34,143 nt of DNA from JBOHCT01 sp050699055 (GTDB taxonomy: Bacteria; Actinomycetota; Actinomycetes; Streptosporangiales; JBOHCT01), in the NCBI GenBank assembly GCA_050699055.1, contig JBOHCT010000020.1, forward strand, positions 1-34,143, in the 5' to 3' direction. Numbering within the stretch: the first letter of the stretch is position 1; every line of letters begins with the position of its first letter. The notes beneath the pieces were generated by a model that saw nothing but the letters and a program-made list of their open reading frames with translations, ran no database searches and was not told the origin of the DNA. The translations under genes were made by a program, and so were the position numbers. This document shows positions 7,729 to 14,881 of the stretch, piece by piece.

Positions 7729-8658
7729 GTGAACCACCACGGGTTCCGTGAGGGGCCAGTGCGGGTGCGCGTCCCCGCGACGAGCGCGAACCTCGGTCCC
7801 GGCTTCGACGCCCTCGGTCTCGCGGTCACGCTGTACGACGAGGTAGAGGCCCGCGTGGCCACATCCGGACGCGATGTCCGCGTCGAAGGGGAGGGTGCGA
7901 CCACTGTCGATCGGGGGGAAGGGAACCTCGTCGTACGGGCGGCGCGCGGAGCGTTCGAGCGGCTCGGCGGCCAGCCGCGGGGACTCGATGTCTCCTGCGT
8001 CAACCGGATCCCGCACGGCCGGGGTCTCGGCTCGTCCGCGGCCGCGATCATCGCGGGGATCCTCGCGGCGCGGGCGCTCGTCCGCGACCAGACCATGGAC
8101 GACCACGAGGTCCTCGGTCTCGCGGTCGCGTTGGAGGGCCACCCCGACAACGTCGCGGCGTGCCTGGCGGGTGGGCTCACCGTCGCCTGGCACGCTGATG
8201 ACGGTCCCCGCTGTGCCCGCGTGCAGCCGGCGCCCGGGCTGTCCCCTGTCGCGCTGGTACCGGACGGGGAACTGTCGACGAAGCAGGCCCGGGGGCTGCT
8301 GCCCGCCTCCGTCTCTCACACGGACGCCGCCAGGACCGCTGGCAGGGCGGCCCTGCTCGTGGCGGCCCTCACGGGCCGACCGGAACTACTGCTCGACGCG
8401 ACGGACGACGTGCTGCATCAGCCTTACCGCGCGCGGGCGATGCCCGAGACGGCGACGCTGCTGGCCAGGCTGCGTACGGCCGGGGTCCCCGCCGTGATCT
8501 CGGGAGCCGGGCCGACGATTCTCACCTTGGCAGAAGGCGATTTGGCTGATTCACTCTGTAGCGAGGTGGGTACGGGACGGCACGTACTCCGACTGGGCGT
8601 CGATCGCGAAGGGGCGCGCGCCCGTTTCCCGTGGGACCCACCCGACACCAGCCCGTAG
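7729..8658 (+). CDS. thrB: Homoserine kinase
   Basis: GHMP-family kinase that phosphorylates homoserine with ATP to supply threonine synthase. 309 residues. The N terminus has VRVRVPATSANLGPGFD, the substrate-binding start of the family. The ATP-binding GHMP motif PHGRGLGSSA is at residues 95-104. The third motif is VISGAGPTIL near the C terminus. GTG 7729 is preceded by AGAAGGA about six to seven bases away. The 114-base gap after thrC, unusually long for this tight cluster, holds the palindrome. Confidence 0.95.
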   Translation: MNHHGFREGPVRVRVPATSANLGPGFDALGLAVTLYDEVEARVATSGRDVRVEGEGATTVDRGEGNLVVRAARGAFERLGGQPRGLDVSCVNRIPHGRGLGSSAAAIIAGILAARALVRDQTMDDHEVLGLAVALEGHPDNVAACLAGGLTVAWHADDGPRCARVQPAPGLSPVALVPDGELSTKQARGLLPASVSHTDAARTAGRAALLVAALTGRPELLLDATDDVLHQPYRARAMPETATLLARLRTAGVPAVISGAGPTILTLAEGDLADSLCSEVGTGRHVLRLGVDREGARARFPWDPPDTSP

Positions 8659-8681
8659 GGAATAACCTTGGCCCGCTGTGA

Positions 8682-8690
8682 TGTTAGGCT
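8682..8690 (+). promoter_or_regulatory. Extended -10 promoter element upstream of rho
   Basis: TGTTAGGCT combines an extended TGN with TAGGCT, matching TGNTANNNT. TTGGCC at 8668 is too close to act as a normal -35 box. Initiation near 8697 would give rho a leader of about 430 bases. Confidence 0.45.
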
Positions 8691-8696
8691 GAAAGC

Positions 8697-9123
8697 CGCA
8701 CCAGATCCCCCGACGGGGCCAACGTGCCTGTCAGCTACGGATCGCTCGACCGACCTCCGTGTCGCGTTCGTGTCGCGTACGTGGCTTTTCCAAACCGCTG
8801 AGTCCCCTGGTTCGGTGTATCCACGTACACCGGCGCCTTGGGGCGGTTCGGATGTGGAAGCCCCACGAGCGTGCGACCCCGTCGACCTGGGAAACGCGGT
8901 TGAGCGTGCTTGACGGTCTCTGCCAAGGGCTCAGTCGAGAACGCTTAAGGGGGTGCTCGGTCGATCTTGTCCGTTAGCCAATCCGGCACAGCCGGGCGGA
9001 GAAGCACCGGGCGACCTCCGAAACCTCCGTCCTGGGCGGAGCAGGACCCGGCCTCCCACCGGGTCGCAACACCGGGTTGCCAGGCACACCATGGCCGACG
9101 CCCGCTCCCTGGAAGGACCCTTT
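8697..9123 (+). promoter_or_regulatory. Long non-coding leader of rho
   Basis: About 430 bases between thrB and rho without a recognisable gene. Local hairpins are visible: CCCC/GGGG at 8707-8718, CGGTGTA/TACACCG at 8813-8832, TGGGGC/GCCCCA at 8839-8865 and GTCCT/AGGAC at 9029-9047. The rho frame is open back to 8953 but without family similarity. A long leader is in keeping with the known autoregulation of rho in other bacteria; that this one acts so is inference. Confidence 0.5.
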
Positions 9124-11193
9124 GTGAGCGACAGTAGTGAACTCCTCACGGACGCATCCAGCGGTCGCAACGGCCGTGAGGCGTCCGACGTCTCGACCCC
9201 CCAGGCCAGCGCCGCGCGTGGGGGGCGTCGCCCGAGCGGCAGCGGGGGTGGTCTTGCCTCGATGCGGCTGCCCGAGCTCCAGGCGCTCGCGTCGAGCCTC
9301 GGCGTCAGCGGCACCGGGCGGATGCGCAAGAGCCAGCTCATCCAGGCCATCCAGGAGAAGCAGGGCGTGGCCGGCGTGAGCGACGGTCAGGGCGACCGAG
9401 GCGAGAGGACCGACGCGGCCGGGGCCAACCCGTCGCGGCGGCGTGCAGAGTCGTCACGGGTGGAGCAGGCGACGCTCCCCGAGACACCACCTGCCGGGCC
9501 CGACACCGGAGACCGCGGCAGGAGCGCCGAGGACGGTGACGCCGCGGGCCCGCCCCCTCAAAGCGAGGGCGGAAGCGCCCGCCGGGCAGCGCGGTCCAGG
9601 GTTCGGCAGGAACGGCCCGACGCCCAGTCGGACGACGGGCCAGAGGCCCGTGAGGACCGTCGCGACGGCGGCGACCACCGGGACGACCAGGGCGACGACA
9701 GCCGTCGACGGGGTGGTGGGAAGCCCCGCTCCGACCAGCAGGATGTCCGCCAGCAGGGCGACAGGCAGGGCGCTCGCCAGCGAAACGGTCGAGAGCAGGG
9801 CGACCGTCCGCAGGGCGACAAGCAGGACAACCGTCAGCCCGGCGAGCGCCGCGAGGGCGGCGACTCCGGCGGTCGAGGAAGCGGCGGGGGCAGTACCGGC
9901 GGCGACGGACGCGGCAATGGTGGCAGCGGAGGCAATGGCGGCAATGCTGGTGATAGCCGCGGCAACGCCGGCAGTGGGCGCCGGCGCCGCGGGCGCTACC
10001 GTGACCGCGGGCGCAGGCGTGACCGTTACGACGCCGAGCCTGAGGTCCGCGAGGACGACGTCCTGATCCCGGTCGCGGGCATCCTCGACGTTCTGGACAA
10101 CTACGCGTTCGTGCGGACGACCGGCTACCTTCCGGGCACCAACGACGTCTACGTCTCGATGTCGCAGGTGCGCAAGTACGCCCTGCGCAAGGGCGACGTG
10201 ATCACGGGCGCGGTCCGCCAGCCGCGTGAGGGGGAGCGGCGCGAGAAGTTCAACGCGCTCGTCCGGCTCGACACCATCAACGGGATGGATCCGGAGGAGA
10301 GCAAGAAGCGTGCCGACTTCGGCAAGCTCACCCCCCTGTACCCGCAGGAGCGCCTGCACCTCGAGACAGAGCCCGACGGGTTCACGACGCGGATCATCGA
10401 CCTGGTGGCGCCGATCGGTAAGGGCCAGCGTGGACTCATCGTGTCGCCCTCGAAGGCCGGCAAGACGCTGGTCCTGCAGGCGATCGCCAACGCGGTCACC
10501 GCGAACAACCCCGAGTGTCACCTCATGGTCGTGCTCGTCGACGAGCGGCCCGAGGAAGTCACCGACATGCAGCGGTCTGTCAAGGGCGAGGTCATCCACT
10601 CCACCTTCGACCGGCCGCCCGATGATCACACTACCGTCGCGGAGCTCGCGATCGAGCGGGCCAAGCGGCTGGCCGAGCTGGGCCACGACGTCGTCGTCAT
10701 GCTCGACTCCATCACTCGGCTGGGGCGTGCGTACAACCTCGCCGCGCCTGCCAGCGGGCGTATCCTGTCCGGCGGCATCGACTCGACCGCGCTCTACGGG
10801 CCGAAGCGGTTCTTCGGCGCCGCACGCAACATCGAGGACGGCGGCTCGCTCACGATTCTCGCGACCGCTCTCGTCGAGACCGGCTCTCGCGGCGACGAGG
10901 TCATCTTCGAGGAGTTCAAGGGAACAGGCAACATGGAGCTGCGGCTGCGTCGGGAACTCGCCGACAAGCGCGTCTTCCCCGCGATCGACGTCGATGCCTC
11001 GAGTACCCGCAGGGAGGAGATCCTGATGGCGCCCGAGGAGCTGCAGATCGTGTGGCGGCTGCGCCGCGTCCTGCACGCGCTGGAGATGCAGCAGGCGCTG
11101 GAGCTGCTCCTCGAGAAGATGAAGGACACCAAGAGCAACGCGGAGTTCCTGCTGCAGGTGCAAAAGACGACAGTCGCGCCAGAGCAGGGATGA
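9124..11193 (+). CDS. rho: Transcription termination factor Rho with long disordered insertion
   Basis: Hexameric RNA-dependent ATPase that ends transcription. 690 residues against about 420 in E. coli. Residues 45-82 form the N-terminal helical domain (MRLPELQALASSLGVSG). About residues 85-300 are a low-complexity insertion rich in Arg, Asp, Gly, Gln and Asn, ending in Gly-Asn repeats and an RRRRGRYRDRGRRRDRY block. The cold-shock RNA-binding domain follows (about 313-390, GILDVLDNYAFVRTTGYLPG). The ATPase has Walker A SPSKAGKT (K447), Walker B VVVMLDSITRLGRAYN, and the conserved GGIDSTALYGPKRFFGAARN and GTGNMEL. Such insertions are known in high-GC actinobacteria. GTG 9124 follows GGAAGGA by seven bases; upstream ATG 9091 has a weaker context. 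Confidence 0.93.
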   Translation: MSDSSELLTDASSGRNGREASDVSTPQASAARGGRRPSGSGGGLASMRLPELQALASSLGVSGTGRMRKSQLIQAIQEKQGVAGVSDGQGDRGERTDAAGANPSRRRAESSRVEQATLPETPPAGPDTGDRGRSAEDGDAAGPPPQSEGGSARRAARSRVRQERPDAQSDDGPEAREDRRDGGDHRDDQGDDSRRRGGGKPRSDQQDVRQQGDRQGARQRNGREQGDRPQGDKQDNRQPGERREGGDSGGRGSGGGSTGGDGRGNGGSGGNGGNAGDSRGNAGSGRRRRGRYRDRGRRRDRYDAEPEVREDDVLIPVAGILDVLDNYAFVRTTGYLPGTNDVYVSMSQVRKYALRKGDVITGAVRQPREGERREKFNALVRLDTINGMDPEESKKRADFGKLTPLYPQERLHLETEPDGFTTRIIDLVAPIGKGQRGLIVSPSKAGKTLVLQAIANAVTANNPECHLMVVLVDERPEEVTDMQRSVKGEVIHSTFDRPPDDHTTVAELAIERAKRLAELGHDVVVMLDSITRLGRAYNLAAPASGRILSGGIDSTALYGPKRFFGAARNIEDGGSLTILATALVETGSRGDEVIFEEFKGTGNMELRLRRELADKRVFPAIDVDASSTRREEILMAPEELQIVWRLRRVLHALEMQQALELLLEKMKDTKSNAEFLLQVQKTTVAPEQG

Positions 11194-11254
11194 TCCTGGC
11201 GGGCCCTACCGTTATGGCCGGGGCGGGGCACGAGCGTGCGAGCGAGGAGATGCA

Positions 11255-11497
11255 GTGAAGACGAACATCCATCCCGAGTACTTCGAGACCACGGTGACGT
11301 GCGCCTGCGGGAACACGTTCACGACCCGGAGCACCGCTTCGAGCGGCGTGATCCACGCTGACATGTGTTCGCAGTGCCACCCGTTCTATACAGGTAAGCA
11401 GAAGATTCTCGACACCGGCGGCCGCGTCGCCCGCTTCGAGCGGCGTTTCGGCACGAAGTCCGCGCGTCAGAAGAAGACGTCCGGGACCAAGCGCTAG
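11255..11497 (+). CDS. rpmE: 50S ribosomal protein L31, zinc-binding form
   Basis: 80-residue L31 of the large ribosomal subunit. Cysteines C16-A-C18 and C38-S-Q-C41 make the zinc-binding CxC...CxxC set, so this is the C+ form rather than the zinc-free paralogue. HPFYTGKQKILDTGGRVARFERRFG is the signature C-terminal half. GTG start at 11255 with GAGGAG five bases upstream. It lies 61 bases after rho. An inverted-repeat element follows before prfA. Confidence 0.96.
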   Translation: MKTNIHPEYFETTVTCACGNTFTTRSTASSGVIHADMCSQCHPFYTGKQKILDTGGRVARFERRFGTKSARQKKTSGTKR

Positions 11498-11583
11498 AGG
11501 CCGGATTGGCGCCTGGCCGGGTGTGTACGCACAGCCTGGCCTGGCGCCTGCTGCTGTGGTGACCCTGTCCACCTAGTGGCCGC

Positions 11584-11725
11584 GCAAATAGGGCGGTGGA
11601 TAGGGAGCGGGTCAGCTGAGCGAGCATGGCAAGGCGGAGGAAGGAGGCGCACTGGTGGTGCGTCGACTGACGACAACGAAGCCAGGCGACGCTCAGGGGC
11701 CCGCGAGCCCAGCGGCCCTATTTGC
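11584..11725. repeat. 142-nt rod-like inverted-repeat element (rpmE-prfA)
   Basis: Successive arms fold into one long rod. GCAAATAGGGC (11584-11594) pairs with GCCCTATTTGC (11715-11725). GCGGG (11607-11611) pairs with CCCGC (11700-11704). CTGAGCG (11616-11622) pairs with CGCTCAG (11690-11696). TGGC (11627-11630) pairs with GCCA (11681-11684). A central hairpin CGCAC-N5-GTGCG lies at about 11648-11662. Purine-rich AAGGCGGAGGAAGGAGG and a GACTGACGACAACG stretch are left unpaired. It has no credible gene, no T-tract, and fills most of the 261-base gap. It may be a structured RNA, a repetitive element, or a non-autonomous mobile element. Confidence 0.8.
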
Positions 11726-11758
11726 CCGGTCACTTAGATCTCTGATACGGAAACCACG

Positions 11759-12823
11759 GTGTTCGAGGCCGTCGAAGAGCTGATCACGGAGTACGCCGAC
11801 ATCGAGCGGATGCTGGCCGATCCCGCGGTGCACGCCGACCAGGCGCGGGTGGCGCGTCTAGGACGTCGGCACGCCGAGCTCGGCCAGATCGTCGACACCT
11901 ACCGCGAATTGCGGCATGCCTCCGGCGACCTTGAGACCGCGCGCGAGTTCGTGCTCCAGGACCCCTCTTTCACTGACGAGGTCGCCTCGCTCGAGCGCAG
12001 GTCCGAGGAGCTCGAGACGCGGCTGCGCCGGTTGCTCGCCCCCCGCGACCCGAGCGACGCCAAGGACGTCATCATCGAGGTCAAGGCCGGCGAGGGCGGT
12101 GAGGAGTCCGCGCTGTTCGCGCGCGACCTGCTGCGCATGTACCTCCGTTACGCCGAGAGGCGGGGATGGCGAACGGAGATCATCAACTCGACGGCCTCCG
12201 ACCTCGGTGGCTACAAGGACGTAAGCGTCGGGGTGAAGTCGCGCGGCTCATCGGGTGACGGTGTGTGGGCGCGGCTCAAGTACGAAGGTGGTGTCCACCG
12301 CGTTCAGCGGGTACCGGTCACCGAGTCCCAGGGTCGCATCCACACCTCGGCAGCCGGCGTGCTCGTCCTCCCCGAGGCCGACCCGGTCGAGGTCGAGATC
12401 GACCCGAACGTTCTGCGGGTCGACGTCTTCCGCTCGTCGGGCCCCGGCGGGCAGAGCGTCAACACCACCGACTCCGCCGTCCGCATCACCCACGAGCCCA
12501 CCGGCATCGTGGTCTCCTGCCAAAACGAGAAGAGCCAGCTGCAGAACAAGGAACAGGCCCTGCGCATCCTCCGGGCCCGCCTGTTGGCGCAGGCCCGGGA
12601 GCAGGCCGATGCCGCGGCCGCCGCCGAGCGCAAGAGCCAGGTCCGCACCGTGGACCGTTCCGAGCGGGTGCGCACCTACAACTTCCCCGAGAACCGCATC
12701 TCCGACCACCGCGTCGGCTACAAGGCGTACAACCTCGACAGGGTGCTCGAAGGCGAGCTCGACGGGGTGATTCGGGCGCTGGTCGACGCCGACACCGACG
12801 CCAAGCTCGCGCAGCACGCATGA
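11759..12823 (+). CDS. prfA: Peptide chain release factor 1
   Basis: Release factor that reads UAA and UAG and triggers hydrolysis of peptidyl-tRNA. 354 residues. PVT (186-188) within RVPVTESQGRIHTSA is the RF1-type PxT stop-recognition tripeptide (RF2 has SPF). G230-G-Q232 in SSGPGGQSVNTTDSAV is the catalytic loop and the target of PrmC methylation. The GTG start at 11759 gives the normal N terminus (MFEAVEELITEYADIERML); only a weak ACGGAAA precedes it. The stop overlaps the prmC start as ATGA, so enzyme and substrate are translated together. Confidence 0.95.
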   Translation: MFEAVEELITEYADIERMLADPAVHADQARVARLGRRHAELGQIVDTYRELRHASGDLETAREFVLQDPSFTDEVASLERRSEELETRLRRLLAPRDPSDAKDVIIEVKAGEGGEESALFARDLLRMYLRYAERRGWRTEIINSTASDLGGYKDVSVGVKSRGSSGDGVWARLKYEGGVHRVQRVPVTESQGRIHTSAAGVLVLPEADPVEVEIDPNVLRVDVFRSSGPGGQSVNTTDSAVRITHEPTGIVVSCQNEKSQLQNKEQALRILRARLLAQAREQADAAAAAERKSQVRTVDRSERVRTYNFPENRISDHRVGYKAYNLDRVLEGELDGVIRALVDADTDAKLAQHA

Positions 12824-13680
12824 CGGTGTCCCTTCTGCTCGACGAGGTCGCCCGAGCCACCAGCCGGCTGGCCGAGGCCGGGGTCCCTTCTCCGCGGGGC
12901 GACGCGGAGGAGCTGGCCGCCTGGGCCCACGGCGTACGACGTGGCGAGCTGCACACCGTGTCCGACGGCGCTTTCGACGCCCACTTCTGGGCGGCGCTCG
13001 CCCGCCGCGTCGCCCGTGAGCCGCTGCAGCACATCACCGGACGGGCGTACTTCCGTTACCTCGAGCTGAGCGTGGGGCCCGGCGTCTTCGTGCCGCGCCC
13101 CGAGACGGAGGTCGTCGTCGGCTGGGCGATCGACGCGCTGCGCGCGATGGACGTCGCCACGCCGATCGCGGTCGACCTCGGCACCGGTTCGGGCGCCATC
13201 GCGCTCTCCCTCGCCCAAGAGGTGCCGCGGGTCCGCGTCTTCGCCGCGGAGATCGACGAGCGCGCGTACGCGTGGGCAGAACGCAACGTCTCGGACAACC
13301 CCGCGGGCGCGAGGGTACGCCTGTACCGGTCCGACTTCGCAGCGGTTCCGCGCGAGCTGCGGGCGACCGTGGACCTCGTGATCAGCAACCCTCCCTACAT
13401 CCCCCTGTCGGAGTGGGAGAATGTCCCCACGGAGGTACGGGAGTACGACCCGCCGCCCGCGCTGTGGGCAGGCGACGACGGTCTCGACGCGATAAGGGTT
13501 GTCGAGCGGACCGCCCGCCGGCTGCTGCGGCCGGACGGTGTCATCGTCGTGGAGCACGGTGACCGGCAGGGTCTCGACGTGCCTCGCCTCTTTCCTGAGC
13601 GGCGAGGATGGCGAGACGCCGTCGTATGTCGTGATCTCGCCGGACGCGATCGCTTCGTGACGGCGCGCATGGCTCCGTGA
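12820..13680 (+). CDS. prmC: Release factor glutamine methyltransferase
   Basis: SAM-dependent methyltransferase that methylates the GGQ glutamine of release factors. 286 residues. A helical N-terminal domain binds the release factor (residues 1 to about 90). The Rossmann-like domain has VDLGTGSG (G121-G125) for SAM and the catalytic NPPY at 190-193, followed by IPLSEW. The frame is open well upstream inside prfA, but ATG 12820 gives the normal N terminus and the ATGA overlap with prfA. The stop overlaps a possible 25-codon frame. Confidence 0.94.
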   Translation: MTVSLLLDEVARATSRLAEAGVPSPRGDAEELAAWAHGVRRGELHTVSDGAFDAHFWAALARRVAREPLQHITGRAYFRYLELSVGPGVFVPRPETEVVVGWAIDALRAMDVATPIAVDLGTGSGAIALSLAQEVPRVRVFAAEIDERAYAWAERNVSDNPAGARVRLYRSDFAAVPRELRATVDLVISNPPYIPLSEWENVPTEVREYDPPPALWAGDDGLDAIRVVERTARRLLRPDGVIVVEHGDRQGLDVPRLFPERRGWRDAVVCRDLAGRDRFVTARMAP

Positions 13681-13754
13681 TCGTGGAAGACGGGGTGAGC
13701 CTGGCTGAGGCGGTCCTCCACGACCACGAGGTGGAGAAGGGAACAGCGACGTGA
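13677..13754 (+). CDS. Possible 25-residue bridging peptide between prmC and tsaC
   Basis: GTG 13677 overlaps the prmC stop as GTGA. The frame runs 25 codons (MIVEDGVSLAEAVLHDHEVE followed by KGTAT) and its TGA overlaps the GTG start of tsaC, again as GTGA. A second start, GTG 13683, lies in the same frame. The peptide is acidic with no membrane or signal features, and I recognise no family. It could couple ribosomes through the 70-base gap rather than act as a product. It is short enough to be chance. Confidence 0.3.
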   Translation: MIVEDGVSLAEAVLHDHEVEKGTAT

Positions 13755-14407
13755 GCCGACGTTTCGACTGCTCCGACCGCGAGGAGCGGACCGCGGGGCT
13801 CAAGGAGGCCGCGGCCGCCGTCCGCGGCGGTGAGCTGGTCGTGCTGCCGACCGACACGGTCTACGGCATCGGGGGCGACGCGTTCACCCCTTCCGCGGTC
13901 GAAGCGCTGTTGGCGGCGAAGGGTCGGGGCCGCGACATGCCGGTGCCTGTGCTCGTAGGGTCCGTGCGCGCCGCGAACGCGCTGGTGGAGGACCTCACGT
14001 CGTACGGGCACGACCTGGTCGAGGCGTTCTGGCCCGGGCCGCTCACGCTGGTGTGTGAGCACCGCGCGAGCCTCTCCTGGGACCTGGGGGAGACCAAGGG
14101 GACGGTAGCGGTACGTATGCCGTTGCAGAGGCTTGCCCTCGATCTGTTGAACGAAGCCGGTCCGATGGCGGTGAGCAGCGCCAATCGGTCGGGTCAGCCA
14201 CCGGCCACGACGGCCGACGAGGCGGAGGAGCAGCTGGGAGACTCGGTGGCCGTCTACCTCAACGACGGCGCGCCGGGCGGGGCGGTGTCGTCGTCGATCG
14301 TCGACCTCACCGGGCCCACGCCCCGGCTGCTGCGCCCCGGCGCGCTGTCCGCGGACAAGCTCCGCGAGGTCGTGAGTTTCCTGGCCACAGACGACGAGGA
14401 GGACTAG
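13751..14407 (+). CDS. tsaC: L-threonylcarbamoyladenylate synthase (Sua5/YciO/YrdC)
   Basis: Makes threonylcarbamoyl-AMP from threonine, bicarbonate and ATP for the t6A37 modification of ANN-decoding tRNAs. 218 residues, the single-domain form without the long Sua5 tail. Family marks are VLPTDTVYGIGGDAF near residue 35, the basic AKGRGRDMPVPVLV segment, EAFWPGPLTLV, and VSSANRSGQPPATT. GTG 13751 has AAGGGA about nine bases upstream. It is followed by 121 bases holding a possible promoter for the WXG100-like island. Confidence 0.92.
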   Translation: MSRRFDCSDREERTAGLKEAAAAVRGGELVVLPTDTVYGIGGDAFTPSAVEALLAAKGRGRDMPVPVLVGSVRAANALVEDLTSYGHDLVEAFWPGPLTLVCEHRASLSWDLGETKGTVAVRMPLQRLALDLLNEAGPMAVSSANRSGQPPATTADEAEEQLGDSVAVYLNDGAPGGAVSSSIVDLTGPTPRLLRPGALSADKLREVVSFLATDDEED

Positions 14408-14452
14408 CCCACTCGTCGGTCACAGCGGATCGCCGATCTTGTCGAGATGCCC

Positions 14453-14480
14453 TGGTTCGAGGGGCTCGTGACGGTATGCT
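14453..14480 (+). promoter_or_regulatory. Possible promoter of the WXG100-like island
   Basis: TATGCT (14475-14480) fits the TANNNT -10 consensus, with a weak TGGTTC 16 bases upstream. Transcription would begin near 14487, about 40 bases before the WXG100-like gene, which has its own strong ribosome binding site. Weak support only. Confidence 0.35.
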
Positions 14481-14528
14481 TTCCGTCCTGCCGCGCATGT
14501 CGGGAGTGCTTGCACGAGGGAGGGATGA

Positions 14529-14861
14529 ATGGCTGTCGACCAGGGCGTCGACCAGGGCCAGCAGCGGATGGTCGACAACCCGATGCGCACCCGACTCGAG
14601 GCGCTCAAGCGTGACGCGGAGAGACAGTCCGGCGCGATCAGCAAGGCCCTCGATTCCGCGGCCTCGAAGATGGCGAGCGGGGACGTGTGGCGCGGCCCGG
14701 CCGCCGACTCGTTCGACGGCGAGCTGTCCAAGCGGGCCGGTAAGCTGAAGAAGCTCGCCGACCAGATGGTGCAGGACGTCGACGCGGTGCTGAAGAGCAC
14801 GCCGAAGCAGATCCCGTACGGCAGCTACCGGGCGATGGTTCACGATCCGAGCTACTACTGA
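14529..14861 (+). CDS. WXG100-like (ESAT-6 fold) small protein
   Basis: 110 residues, predicted mostly helical with W54-R-G56 at the middle turn (GDVWRGPAADSF). That is the layout of WXG100 proteins: two helices joined by a Trp-x-Gly hairpin. Members are exported by type VII secretion or form the N-terminal partner of larger effectors. No secretion machinery lies in this window and no clear YxxxD/E export motif is seen in the tail. ATG 14529 has GAGGGAGGG just upstream. The 657-codon gene starts 21 bases later, so the two form an operon. They stand where neighbouring genomes recalled have tsaC next to a phosphatase or glyA. Confidence 0.75.
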   Translation: MAVDQGVDQGQQRMVDNPMRTRLEALKRDAERQSGAISKALDSAASKMASGDVWRGPAADSFDGELSKRAGKLKKLADQMVQDVDAVLKSTPKQIPYGSYRAMVHDPSYY

Positions 14862-14881
14862 GCGGACACTGAGGAGACGCT

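Noticed and set aside
8953..9123. Extension of Rho upstream of 9124
   Set aside because: Open but without Rho similarity; GTG 9124 has a good ribosome binding site.
11626..11670. Short frame starting ATG within the rpmE-prfA element
   Set aside because: Fourteen codons, no ribosome binding site, and embedded in the helices of the inverted-repeat element.
14431..14441. CGCCGATCTTG, matching part of the thrC-thrB palindrome arm
   Set aside because: Only 11 bases match, without the facing arm; probably chance.
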